Shown here piece after piece: positions 1 to 8,086 of a stretch of 64,000 bases of DNA. The stretch covers positions 1,054,001 to 1,118,000 of the forward strand of contig CAVOGE010000007.1 in NCBI GenBank assembly GCA_963695195.1, given 5' to 3'. This stretch comes from CF-167 sp963695195 (GTDB lineage: Bacteria; Chloroflexota; Limnocylindria; QHBO01). The position numbers were made by a program, and so were the translations under genes. A model generated the notes under the pieces. The model was not told the DNA's origin. It worked only from the letters and a program-made list of their open reading frames with translations, and searched no databases. Every line of letters begins with the position of its first letter. Position 1 is the first letter of the stretch.

Positions 1-336
1 CAGGACCAGGCCCACGAGGACCGTCAGGGACACGTAGAAGACGATCCACAGCACGTTGTTCCACAACGCGCCTGACGGCGGGAAGCCGAGGCGTAGGAAA
101 TTCGGGTCCTGCGTGAAGAGCCGCACCCAGTTGTCGAAGCCGACCCAGTCGGTGAATCCGCCGCCCCGTCCGCGGTTGAAGCTGAGCAGGATTGTGGAGA
201 CGGTGGGGTACGCGAGGAAGGCCACGAGCAGCAGAACAGCCGGCGAGAGGAAGACCATCGCCGCCCAGGGAATCCGCGCGCCCACCTTCGACGGGCCCCT
301 CTTCGAGGGCATCGCGGGTGGATTCGCCGTCGTCAT
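1..336 (-). CDS. Sugar ABC transporter permease, MalF/UgpA type (partial)
   Basis: N-terminal 112 codons of an inner-membrane permease; the rest runs off the left edge. The start at 336 is an ATG preceded by AAGGAGG about 12 nt upstream. A polar, basic leader is followed by a hydrophobic segment near residues 25-50 (AMVFLSPAVLLLVAFLAYP), then a periplasmic stretch containing the typical TDWVGFDNWVRLF sequence and a second membrane segment near residues 93-112. This is the usual layout of the first permease of carbohydrate (CUT1) importers. It lies 72 nt downstream of the sugar-binding lipoprotein gene on the same strand, so the two are probably co-transcribed. The sugar cannot be told. Confidence 0.85.
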   Translation of the reverse strand, partial: MTTANPPAMPSKRGPSKVGARIPWAAMVFLSPAVLLLVAFLAYPTVSTILLSFNRGRGGGFTDWVGFDNWVRLFTQDPNFLRLGFPPSGALWNNVLWIVFYVSLTVLVGLVL

Positions 337-408
337 GGGCAGCCGCTCCCTCCTTGTTGAGTCAGGAGTGTCGGGGGAAGGGCGACTCGCCCCTCCCCCG
401 ACCGAGTC

Positions 409-1743
409 TTACGAGGAGGCCCAGGCGGCCGCCGTCGCGGTCTGGAACTCCGCGAGGATCGGTCCCATCGCCTCGCCTCGCAGCGCGGACTGCAGGACGG
501 CGCCGAGATCGGTGCCGGGGAGCAGGTCGGATCCGTCGAAGCGGACTGCCGTCGCGGTCGTAACCTGCTTTGCCTCGTTCTGGATGAGGATCGTCGGGTA
601 GACGCTCGTATCCACGGCCTTGATCGGCGAGATGATCGTCCCGCCGGCGGCCCACACCTGACCGGCCTCGGCGGTCGTCAGGTATTCCATGAACGCAGCG
701 ACATCCTTGTCCTTGACCAGCGCCGCCATCACGTCGCCACCGTAGGTGACGAGTCCGGCGCCCTTGCCGTCGATGGTCGGGAAGTCGAACCAGTCGATGG
801 CGGTGCCTTCATGGCCCTTGAGGGCCGGGTTGACGTCCGCGCCGGTGGCGATGCCGCCGACGAATCCGCCCTCGTAGAACAGCTCGGCCGACGGACTCGT
901 GCCGAAGACCTTGGTGATGCCGTCGACGAAGGCGGTGGCGAGAGCGCCATCAACCCCACCGTCCATGTTGTCGGCGGTGTAGAGCTCGAGCATCTTGTCG
1001 ATGGCGGTCTGCACCGACGGATCGGTCCAGTCGCCAGTGGGGCCGAAGAGCGTGTCATAGGCTTCCGGCCCGTTCAGCTTGAGGTAAATCATCTCGAAGA
1101 TGTCGGTCAGGTTCCAGCTGTCGCCGGCGGCCACGGACCACGGCGTTGCTCCAGCGTCCTTGATGTCGCTGGTCAGCGCCAGGAGGTCGTCCCAGGTCGC
1201 GGGGGGTGCGGTCACGCCCAATGCCGTGAATCGGTCGGGGCTGTACCACATCGTCGCCTTCGAGTTCAGCTTGACCATGACACCGTAGAGATCGCCGTCG
1301 ACAACGCCGACGTCAAGGATGCCGGGCGCGTAGTTGTCCGCGATCGACGACTGCGCGATGCCGAGGTCCGCCATCGAGATGAGTGACCCGTCGCGGGCCA
1401 GACTGCGCAGCGTCCCGATACCCGGGATGATCGCCACGTCCGGCGGATTGCCGCCGGTGATGCGAGTCCGCAGCACGGTTGCGTAGTCGGTCCGGTTGGC
1501 CTCGTAGGTGGCCTCAATGCCGGTCTTTTCGGTAAACGCTGCGAGCACGGCCAAGAATGCCGTCTCTTCAGCGCCGCCCCACAGCGACGTGACGACGATC
1601 GATCCATCGCCTTCGGGGACGTCAGTACCGCCACCGCCACCGCTACTGCTAGCGCTGGGGCCGGGGGTCGTGCTCGCCGTCGAGCACGCGCCGAGCACGA
1701 GCGCCACGATCAGCGCCGGTGCGAGTAGATGAAACTTCCGCAT
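409..1743 (-). CDS. Extracellular sugar-binding lipoprotein of an ABC importer
   Basis: 444 aa. Family 1 solute-binding protein that would capture a sugar or oligosaccharide outside the membrane and hand it to the permeases. A lipoprotein signal ends at the lipobox LGAC (Cys20), followed by a Ser/Thr/Gly-rich linker. The mature part begins with IVVTSLWGGAEETAFLAVLAAFTEKTGIEATYE and contains the NPPDVAIIPGIGTLRSLARDGSL block typical of MalE-like proteins. The ATG has a strong SD (AGGAGGAACCC). It sits between an apparent ATPase remnant upstream and a permease downstream, the normal order of a CUT1 operon. Substrate unknown; family assignment is firm. Confidence 0.9.
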   Translation of the reverse strand: MRKFHLLAPALIVALVLGACSTASTTPGPSASSSGGGGGTDVPEGDGSIVVTSLWGGAEETAFLAVLAAFTEKTGIEATYEANRTDYATVLRTRITGGNPPDVAIIPGIGTLRSLARDGSLISMADLGIAQSSIADNYAPGILDVGVVDGDLYGVMVKLNSKATMWYSPDRFTALGVTAPPATWDDLLALTSDIKDAGATPWSVAAGDSWNLTDIFEMIYLKLNGPEAYDTLFGPTGDWTDPSVQTAIDKMLELYTADNMDGGVDGALATAFVDGITKVFGTSPSAELFYEGGFVGGIATGADVNPALKGHEGTAIDWFDFPTIDGKGAGLVTYGGDVMAALVKDKDVAAFMEYLTTAEAGQVWAAGGTIISPIKAVDTSVYPTILIQNEAKQVTTATAVRFDGSDLLPGTDLGAVLQSALRGEAMGPILAEFQTATAAAWASS

Positions 1744-1767
1744 GGGTTCCTCCTATGACCGCCGGCG

Positions 1768-2124
1768 CTACCCGACGAGTGCCTGCTTCGTCTCCGGGTC
1801 GAAGACATGCAGTTTGTCGAGCGGGACTCCCGACTCGATCTGGTCGCCAGCCCGAGCACGGGTTCCCCACACTTGGTGCGGGTATTGGCGAAGTTCATTG
1901 AGGTTGCGCGAGACGTGGGCGTAACGCCTGCCGTCGGAAATCTGCAGGCCGAACTCGTGGACCGCGATCACGTCGGCACCGAAGTGCTTAGTGGACGGGG
2001 TCAAAGTGACTGTGGCTATCTCGCGCCCTCTGGGAGGCGGGTCGACCGTAACGGGGGCCTGATTGGCCCAGCGGTTCCGCTCCGTCAGGTCGCCCATGAT
2101 AGCCGCCGGGCAACCCCAAGGCAA
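1768..2124 (-). pseudogene. C-terminal remnant of a sugar ABC ATPase (TOBE region)
   Basis: A 118-codon reading frame opening at TTG. Its last part, RAGDQIESGVPLDKLHVFDPETKQALVG, matches the closing stretch of MsmK/UgpC-type ATPases, where a TOBE domain ends in a LHLFDxxTGxAL-like sequence. No Walker A, signature or Walker B motif is present, and the upstream DNA is the intact proline racemase gene. The nucleotide-binding domain therefore seems lost. It lies 24 nt before the sugar-binding protein gene, where the importer ATPase would be expected. The alternative is a free-standing TOBE-like protein. The identification is by sequence pattern only. Confidence 0.45.
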
Positions 2125-2149
2125 TTCCTCCCCGAGTTAATGGCTTTGG

Positions 2150-3229
2150 TCAGCGACCTCCGTGAGGAGTGTCCAGCCCCCACAGGTCGCCGACCGTGAA
2201 GCCGTTGGGGAACGGGTCATCGGGATCCACCTCGAACTGCGTCCGGCCAGTGATCCAGGCGCTGCCGGCGAGTTGCGGCACGACCGCCCGGTACGGTCCG
2301 ACGGTCGTCTCGCGCAGCAGCCGGCCGGTCCACGCGGTGCCCATGATCCCCTCGTGGACGTAGTCCTGGCCGATCCCCAGCTTGCCCCGGGCGTGCAGGA
2401 CGGCCATCCGGGCGCACGTGCCGGTGCCGCACGGGGATCGGTCCAGCACGCCGGTGAACGACTCGGGGCGTGACCAGTCGAGCGTGCCGGAGCTGACCAC
2501 CACGGTGTTCTTGCCGTGCGCGCCCGCGAGGGTGGGCGGCGCGGTCAGCTCGATGATGCTGATCCCGGCGATCTCCGGGTGATCGGGGTGCGCCACCGGG
2601 ATCTGCTCCCGTGCCGCCGCCTTGACCATCTCGCCGAGCCGCACGATGTCGCGCCCCTCGTCCGGAGTGAGCTGCAGTCCGAGCGCTGAGGCTTCGACGA
2701 TCGCGTAGAACATCCCACCCCAGGCGACGTCCACCTTCACCCGGCCGATCCCCGGCACCTCCACCGGCGCGTTCAGCTCGATGGCGAAGGCGGGCACGTT
2801 TTCGAAGGTGATGGAGGTCGCCTTGCCGTCGCGCACGTCCGCGCGCACCCGGATCAACCCCGCGGGCGCCTCCAGCGTCAGCTGGGTGATCGGCTCGGTG
2901 ACCGGGACCAGCCCCTCGGCGATGAGCACGGTCGCGGTGCAGATCGTGTTGGAGCCGCTCATGGCCGGGTATTCGGCCTGCTCCATGATCACGAAGCCGG
3001 CATCGGCCTGCAGATCGGTGGGAGGCAGGATCACGTTGGCGCAGAGTGCCGGGTAGCCGCGCGGCTCGCGCAGCATCAGTTGCCGCAGCCGATCCCCGTG
3101 CTCGGCCAGGTGGTTGCGCTTCTCGAGCATGGTCGCGCCGGGCACGTCGTGGACGCCGCCGATGATCACGCGACCGGGCTCGCCGCCGGCATGGGCGTCG
3201 ACGGCGGTAATGATCGGATCAAGCCTCAT
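2150..3229 (-). CDS. Proline racemase family enzyme (4-hydroxyproline epimerase or trans-3-hydroxyproline dehydratase type)
   Basis: 359 aa, full family length, cytoplasmic. Family members epimerise or dehydrate proline or hydroxyproline through two facing residues, usually both Cys. Here the first position is Ser91 (AMSGSNT) and the second is Cys267 (DRSPCGTGTCA), so it is a Ser/Cys rather than Cys/Cys enzyme. In the family, replacement of the first Cys is found in hydroxyproline epimerases and in 3-hydroxyproline dehydratases, not in typical proline racemases. The DAHAGGEP start and the GGMFYAIV block are also family hallmarks. Neighbouring genes do not settle the substrate. Confidence 0.88.
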   Translation of the reverse strand: MRLDPIITAVDAHAGGEPGRVIIGGVHDVPGATMLEKRNHLAEHGDRLRQLMLREPRGYPALCANVILPPTDLQADAGFVIMEQAEYPAMSGSNTICTATVLIAEGLVPVTEPITQLTLEAPAGLIRVRADVRDGKATSITFENVPAFAIELNAPVEVPGIGRVKVDVAWGGMFYAIVEASALGLQLTPDEGRDIVRLGEMVKAAAREQIPVAHPDHPEIAGISIIELTAPPTLAGAHGKNTVVVSSGTLDWSRPESFTGVLDRSPCGTGTCARMAVLHARGKLGIGQDYVHEGIMGTAWTGRLLRETTVGPYRAVVPQLAGSAWITGRTQFEVDPDDPFPNGFTVGDLWGLDTPHGGR

Positions 3230-3274
3230 ATCGGCATGGTGCCATGGCCGCCAGGGTTTGGCTGGCCTGACCCT

Positions 3275-3486
3275 TCAACCCCGGCGCTCACCCCCGCGCT
3301 TGAAGTTGCCGGTCACGCGAGCCATCAGCTGCTGCGCGTCGTCCTCGTCGAGATTCGTTACTCGCGCGAGGAACTGCGTCGCGACAGCTCCCTCAGCGTG
3401 ACTGCCGCCTTGGAGCGGTAGGTCACGTGGATCTCCGACCCGCGGACGACGTACGCGAAGGGTCGGTCGGCAAGTCCATCGGGCAT
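3275..3486 (-). pseudogene. Small conserved-looking protein split by a single-base frameshift
   Basis: Two overlapping frames read together as one protein of about 70 residues. ATG at 3486 gives MPDGLADRPFAYVVRGSEIH, then VTYRSKAAVTLR. After about 3391 the frame must shift by one base to continue as AVATQFLARVTNLDEDDAQQ, then LMARVTGNFKRGGERRG, ending at TGA 3275. The unshifted frame stops soon after. The break lies in a short G run (GAGGGAG on the minus strand); one more G restores the frame. The composite resembles small uncharacterised proteins with an FLARV...LMARATGNFKRGNER ending that I recall from other bacteria. Function unknown. It is divergent from the XdhC gene. Confidence 0.5.
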
Positions 3487-3503
3487 GCCGCGAGTGTGAC
3501 GCG

Positions 3504-3509
3504 TAGCAT
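3504..3509 (+). promoter_or_regulatory. -10 box for leaderless xdhC transcript
   Basis: TAGCAT followed by exactly 7 nt and then GTG. There is no SD, so transcription should begin at or next to the start codon. The same TAGCAT-CGG arrangement stands before the gene at 44215. Confidence 0.5.
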
Positions 3510-3516
3510 CGGCCAC

Positions 3517-4536
3517 GTGTCCGAACTGAGCGACCTGCTGGATGCTGCCGAGGCACTCGCGGCGCGGGGCGAGCCGATGGCGCTGGCCACCATCGTCACG
3601 ACCCGCGGCTCAACGTACCGGCGGGCCGGCGCCCGGCTGCTGATCCCGGCGGATGGCGAGCCGATCGGCAATATCAGCGGCGGCTGCCTTGAGGGCGATG
3701 TGGCGCGTGTCGGTCGCGAGGTGTTGGCCTCCGGTGTTCCGCGCCTGGTCGAATTCGACCTCACCGCCGAGGATGACGCGGTGTGGGGCTACGGCTTGGG
3801 CTGCAACGGGGCCATGGAGCTGTTCATCGAGCCCACGCCGGGGGCGCTCGAGACCGTGGCGGCACTGCGGAGCCGGTCCGGTCAGTGCCTGGTGACTCCG
3901 CTCACCGGGCCGGACGCCGGCGCTCACCGCTTCGAGACCGATGGCGCCGCGGCCGCGGCGCTGCGCGACGGTTCACCGCGCGTAGCGGAGGCCTCCGGCG
4001 AGCGGGTCTTCTTCGAGCCGATGCTCCCGCCGTTTCGCCTGGTCGTCTGCGGAGCCGGTCACGACGCCATCCCGCTGGTCCGCCAGGCAGCCGAGCTTGG
4101 CTGGCGGGTGATGGTGGCCGATGTCCGACGCGCGCTGCTGAACGCCGATCGATTCCCCGGGGCCGCAGAGTTCTGTGCGGCCGATCCGGCCGAGGCAGCC
4201 GCCGCGCTGGCGCCTGACCAGCGGACCGCGGTGGTGCTGATGGGCCACAACTACCTGCGCGACATCGCCTACCTGGGCGCACTGCTGGATTCGCCGCTCG
4301 CCTACCTGGGAGTCCTGGGCCCGCGGGGGCGCACCGAGCAGATGCTCGGCGAGCTGGGTCGTCCCGAGGTGATGGATCGCCTCCACGCGCCGGCGGGCCT
4401 GGATATCGGCGCGGAGGGGCCGGACGAGGTGGCGCACGCCATCGTCGTGGAGATCCTGGCGGTCACTCGGCGGCGGACAGGAGGTCCGCTCCGGGAACGA
4501 GGCGCCCCCATTCACGGCGGGGAGCCGCCGGTCTAG
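3517..4536 (+). CDS. XdhC/CoxI family molybdoenzyme maturation protein
   Basis: 339 aa from GTG 3517. An in-frame GTG at 3427 exists, but the family starts near SELSDLLDAAEALAARGEP and a -10 box sits 7 nt before 3517. XdhC proteins bind molybdenum cofactor and help insert its sulfurated form into xanthine dehydrogenase-type enzymes. The N-terminal XdhC domain has the expected RGSTYRRAGARLLI and ISGGCLEGDV blocks. The C-terminal Rossmann-like half begins FRLVVCGAGHDAIPLV and carries LGVLGPRGR. No xanthine dehydrogenase subunits are in the window, but moaA is 3.5 kb away. Its 3' end overlaps the convergent cyclase gene by 4 nt. Confidence 0.85.
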   Translation: MSELSDLLDAAEALAARGEPMALATIVTTRGSTYRRAGARLLIPADGEPIGNISGGCLEGDVARVGREVLASGVPRLVEFDLTAEDDAVWGYGLGCNGAMELFIEPTPGALETVAALRSRSGQCLVTPLTGPDAGAHRFETDGAAAAALRDGSPRVAEASGERVFFEPMLPPFRLVVCGAGHDAIPLVRQAAELGWRVMVADVRRALLNADRFPGAAEFCAADPAEAAAALAPDQRTAVVLMGHNYLRDIAYLGALLDSPLAYLGVLGPRGRTEQMLGELGRPEVMDRLHAPAGLDIGAEGPDEVAHAIVVEILAVTRRRTGGPLRERGAPIHGGEPPV

Positions 4537-7500
4537 GCGACCGGGACCGCGACCGCCTCTTCGAGGCGCTGCAGGAAGGCGGGCGCTCCGAGCCGCGTGA
4601 AGATCTCGCGTGCCTCGGTCGCCGCGGCGGCCACGTCGGGACTGTTCCCGCCGACGAACCGCACGTAGTCAAGCTGGCACAGAGCGAGATCGAACCACGC
4701 TTCGAGATCGTGCCATTGGCGGATTGCGTCGCGGTACCCGGCTGCCGCCTCATCGGCCTGGCCAGACAATGCCGCGATGCCGGCGTCCATGACGCGCACG
4801 TGGGCGTTGATGCCGCGGCCATGGCTTCCCACGGAGCGGAGGAGGTCGGCGGCACCGCGCGCCTGCGCTGCGTCGCCCGCCCACAGCGCCGCCCGGGCAG
4901 CCCCGTGCGACTCGGTGGTGACCCACCCGCCGTCCGTCGCCGCGGCCGCCGAGAACTCGGCGCACGCATCGGCGAAGTGTCCCTCCACCAGGGCGACCCA
5001 TCCCTTGAGCGAATGGAGCGTTGCGGCGACGTTTGGCTCGTCCGAGGTCTGCGCGAATGCTTCGACGCGGGCCAGCTGTTCGGCGTAGGGGCGCCCGCGG
5101 AGCGCGTTCAGGACAGCGTGGTTGACATCGTTCTGCGCTTGGTCCGACGAATCGAGCTCGAGGGCCGAAAGGTCGGCGATGATCGCCTCGGCGCGGTCCC
5201 ACTCACCGGCGTGGACGGCGGTGTCGACGATGTTGGCGCCCATCGAGGTCATGTGTTCCAGCGCACCGCTGCGCTTCGCCTCCTCGAACCCCTCCGACAG
5301 GATCCGCAACGCTCCCCTCGGATCTTCAGCCCAGAGCACGCTGCCCAGGTTGTTGCGCGCACGGAAGGCCGCGTATGACAACCCGTAGGAGATGCTCATC
5401 TCGAGAACGCCGCGCAGGCTGGCGATCGATTCGCGCAGGCGTCCGCCAATGCCGAGGGCAGTGGCCCTCGTGTTCAGCAGATCAGCGATTTCGGGGACCA
5501 TGTCGAGTCGCTCGGCGAGTGGCAGGGCGCGGTCGGCCCACTCCACGGCCGGGGTCGTGTCACCGTGCATCATGTAGGCGCGAGATAGCGCTGCCCACAC
5601 CGCCACGATGCTCGCGTCATGCTCGAGGTCTGAAAGCGCGGGCAATGCGGAGGTGATTTCCTCGATCGCCGCGGCCGGCTGTGCACCCGAGGCCAGCAAC
5701 AGGCCCAGGCCGGCGATGGCCAACGCCTCGCTCGGCTTGTCGCCTGCCTCCCGAGCAGTGGCCATCGCCCGCCGGTGGTAGCCGTCCGCGGCTTCATAGC
5801 GTCCAGCCGCGCGAGCCGCCTCGCCGGCGCGTCGCAGGAGCAGCGACTGCTGGTCCGCGCCTGGGGTCACCTCCAGCGCGAGCTCGAAGAAGCGCACCGC
5901 CTGCTCGTGCGAGCCGAGCGCCGTTGCCCGCTCGGCGGCCCGGCGCAGCAGATCGGCGGCATGGACGCGGATCGGCTCGGCATCATCGTCTTCAGGCGCG
6001 CTGCGGTACGCGTCAAGGTAGTGCGCAGCGGTCGCATCCACGATCTCCTCGTCGTCCAGCGACTCGAAGTACCCACCTGCTGCAAGATGCACGACCTTGC
6101 GATCGCGCTTGGTCAGCGTCCCGTAGGCGACCTCGCGAACCAGGCCCTGCACGAAGCCGTACTGCCCGCGCTCCGGGGACTTGGGGTCCATGTCAAGCAC
6201 CAGCAGTTCGCGCTTGACGAGCGTGCGCAGACGAGCTTCAAGGTCGTCGGTCTGCCCGGTGACGGCGGCCAGTGCACCGACGGTGAAGGTCTGGCCCAGG
6301 ATGGAGGCGTACTGGAGCAGCGAGCGGTCGGTGGCATCGAGCGAGTCCATACGGGCCGCAATCAGCGCCTGCAGCGTGGCGGGGACCGCCAGCGCACTGA
6401 GGTCGCCGGTCGGCTGGTAGGCCCCGTCCTTCAGTTCCAGGCGCCCGTCCTGCAGCAGCATGCGCACCGTCTCGACGGCGTACAGCGGAATCCCCTCGGC
6501 GCGCGTCACGATCTGCTCGACGGTCGGCGCGGGAAGCCCCGGTACCAGGCTGGCCAGGATCGCCCGGATCACCTCGTCGGGGAGCGCCTCAAGCGCGAGG
6601 CTGGTGAAGTTGCGCTGGCCCGCGCCCCAGGTCGGGCGCCGGTCGAGGAGCTCTGGCCTCGCCAGCGTGATGATGTAGATCGCGTGGCCGCGGCTCCATT
6701 CGAGCAGGTGGTCGATGAAGTCGAGCTGACCCGCATCGGCCCAGTGGAGGTCCTCGAAGACCATCACGACCGTGCCCTCGCCGGCGACGCGCTCGAAGAA
6801 GGTCCGCCACGCGGCGAACAGTTCTTCGCTGCCGCCCGTATCGGTCTCGGTGATGCCGAGCAACTGCCCGAGCTTGGGCTCCATCCAGCGACGCTCCGCC
6901 TCGTCGGGGACGTAGGTTTCGAGCGTGCTGGCCAGCTTCGCCCGGGTGCTGGCCGCATCCTCGAGCTCAACCACGCCGATGCGGCCGCGGACCATCTCGC
7001 CGAGCGCCCAGAAGCTGATCCCCTCGCCGTAGGCCGGGGACCGGCCCTGGTGCCAGAGCACCGTCGCCGCGATGCCGTCGATGTACTTGAGGAACTCCCA
7101 CGCCAGCCGGCTCTTGCCGATCCCCGCCTGGCCGATGATCGAGACCAGCCGGGCCCGCTTCTCGCGCGGCGCCGCGTGGAAGAGCTCCTTCACCAGCCGC
7201 AGCTCGGAGTCGCGGCCCATGAAGGGCGCCTCGAGCTGCTCGCCGCGACCCACGCCGCCGCGCTGCGCGACGACCCGCAGGGCCCGATACGCCGGCACCG
7301 GGCTGGCCTTCCCCTTCAGCTCCTGCTCGCCGGCCGGCTCAAAGACGATCGCCCTTTCCGTGGCGCGGAAGGTCGCCTCACCGACGAGGACGGTTCCCGG
7401 CGCCGCGACGGACTGCAATCGCGAGGCCGTGTTGACGAGGTCGCCGGCGACCATCCCCTGGTTTGATGCGCCAAGCGTGACCGCCGCCTCCCCGGTGAGA

Positions 7501-8030
7501 ACGCCGACCCGGGCGCTCAGCTTCTGGTCATCGCTGCCCAGGCGGCTCACCGCATCCACCAGGTCGAGCGCCGCGCGAACAGCGCGCTCGGCATCGTCCT
7601 CATGGGCCACCGGCGTCCCCCAGACCGCCATCACCGCGTCGCCGATGAACTTCTCGACCGACCCGCCGTAGTTGGTGATGATCTCCTGCGCCACGCCGAA
7701 GTACTCGGTCAGCTGTTCTCGCACCGCTTCCGCGTCGCGTGACTCGGACATCGTGGTGAAGCCGACCAGGTCGGCGAACATGACCGATACGAGCTTGCGT
7801 TCGGCCACGCTGCTCGCCTGGCCGATCTCCGGTGCCGCGGCGCCGTTGGTGGTCGCCGTCGCCACGGGCGTACCAGCCGCTTGCAGGCCAACGCCGCATT
7901 CAGGGCAGAACTTGGGCGATCCCTCGTACGCAACGCCGCACGCTGGACATGCCTGCTGCATGCGAGCGCCGCATTCTGCGCAGAACTTCTGGTTTGGGCT
8001 CGCGGCGGCGCCGCAGGACGGGCACGACAT
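4533..8030 (-). CDS. Zinc-ribbon/class III cyclase/AAA ATPase/TPR regulator
   Basis: 1165 aa. Two N-terminal zinc ribbons (Cys3, 6, 17, 20 and Cys28, 31, 42, 45) precede a class III adenylate/guanylate cyclase domain at about residues 78-250. Its metal-binding aspartates are Asp87 (FADLVGFT) and Asp131 (IGDAVMAV). An AAA/STAND ATPase follows, with Walker A GQAGIGKS ending at residue 307 and a Walker B-like VMVFEDLHWAD. The C-terminal 500 residues are helical TPR-like repeats. The family is presumed to couple cyclic-nucleotide production to an NTP-driven switch, but the signal is unknown. The ATG at 8030 lacks an SD; TACGCT lies 9 nt upstream. It is followed downstream by xdhC (convergent, 4 nt overlap) and preceded by moaA. 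Confidence 0.88.
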   Translation of the reverse strand: MSCPSCGAAASPNQKFCAECGARMQQACPACGVAYEGSPKFCPECGVGLQAAGTPVATATTNGAAAPEIGQASSVAERKLVSVMFADLVGFTTMSESRDAEAVREQLTEYFGVAQEIITNYGGSVEKFIGDAVMAVWGTPVAHEDDAERAVRAALDLVDAVSRLGSDDQKLSARVGVLTGEAAVTLGASNQGMVAGDLVNTASRLQSVAAPGTVLVGEATFRATERAIVFEPAGEQELKGKASPVPAYRALRVVAQRGGVGRGEQLEAPFMGRDSELRLVKELFHAAPREKRARLVSIIGQAGIGKSRLAWEFLKYIDGIAATVLWHQGRSPAYGEGISFWALGEMVRGRIGVVELEDAASTRAKLASTLETYVPDEAERRWMEPKLGQLLGITETDTGGSEELFAAWRTFFERVAGEGTVVMVFEDLHWADAGQLDFIDHLLEWSRGHAIYIITLARPELLDRRPTWGAGQRNFTSLALEALPDEVIRAILASLVPGLPAPTVEQIVTRAEGIPLYAVETVRMLLQDGRLELKDGAYQPTGDLSALAVPATLQALIAARMDSLDATDRSLLQYASILGQTFTVGALAAVTGQTDDLEARLRTLVKRELLVLDMDPKSPERGQYGFVQGLVREVAYGTLTKRDRKVVHLAAGGYFESLDDEEIVDATAAHYLDAYRSAPEDDDAEPIRVHAADLLRRAAERATALGSHEQAVRFFELALEVTPGADQQSLLLRRAGEAARAAGRYEAADGYHRRAMATAREAGDKPSEALAIAGLGLLLASGAQPAAAIEEITSALPALSDLEHDASIVAVWAALSRAYMMHGDTTPAVEWADRALPLAERLDMVPEIADLLNTRATALGIGGRLRESIASLRGVLEMSISYGLSYAAFRARNNLGSVLWAEDPRGALRILSEGFEEAKRSGALEHMTSMGANIVDTAVHAGEWDRAEAIIADLSALELDSSDQAQNDVNHAVLNALRGRPYAEQLARVEAFAQTSDEPNVAATLHSLKGWVALVEGHFADACAEFSAAAATDGGWVTTESHGAARAALWAGDAAQARGAADLLRSVGSHGRGINAHVRVMDAGIAALSGQADEAAAGYRDAIRQWHDLEAWFDLALCQLDYVRFVGGNSPDVAAAATEAREIFTRLGAPAFLQRLEEAVAVPVA

Positions 8031-8086
8031 TGGGGCGACAGCGTATCGCGTGCGGGCGGCGATGACCAGCCTGTCGCTGCAGGCTT

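Noticed and set aside
3427..3516. GTG 3427 as the xdhC start
   Set aside because: The extra 30 residues are not family-like, overlap the divergent small gene, and a -10 box stands 7 nt before GTG 3517.
5775..7466. Long plus-strand open frame (563 codons) opposite the cyclase/AAA gene
   Set aside because: It is antisense to a protein with many conserved motifs, is Arg/Gly/His-rich and shows no recognisable domain; long antisense frames are expected at this GC content.
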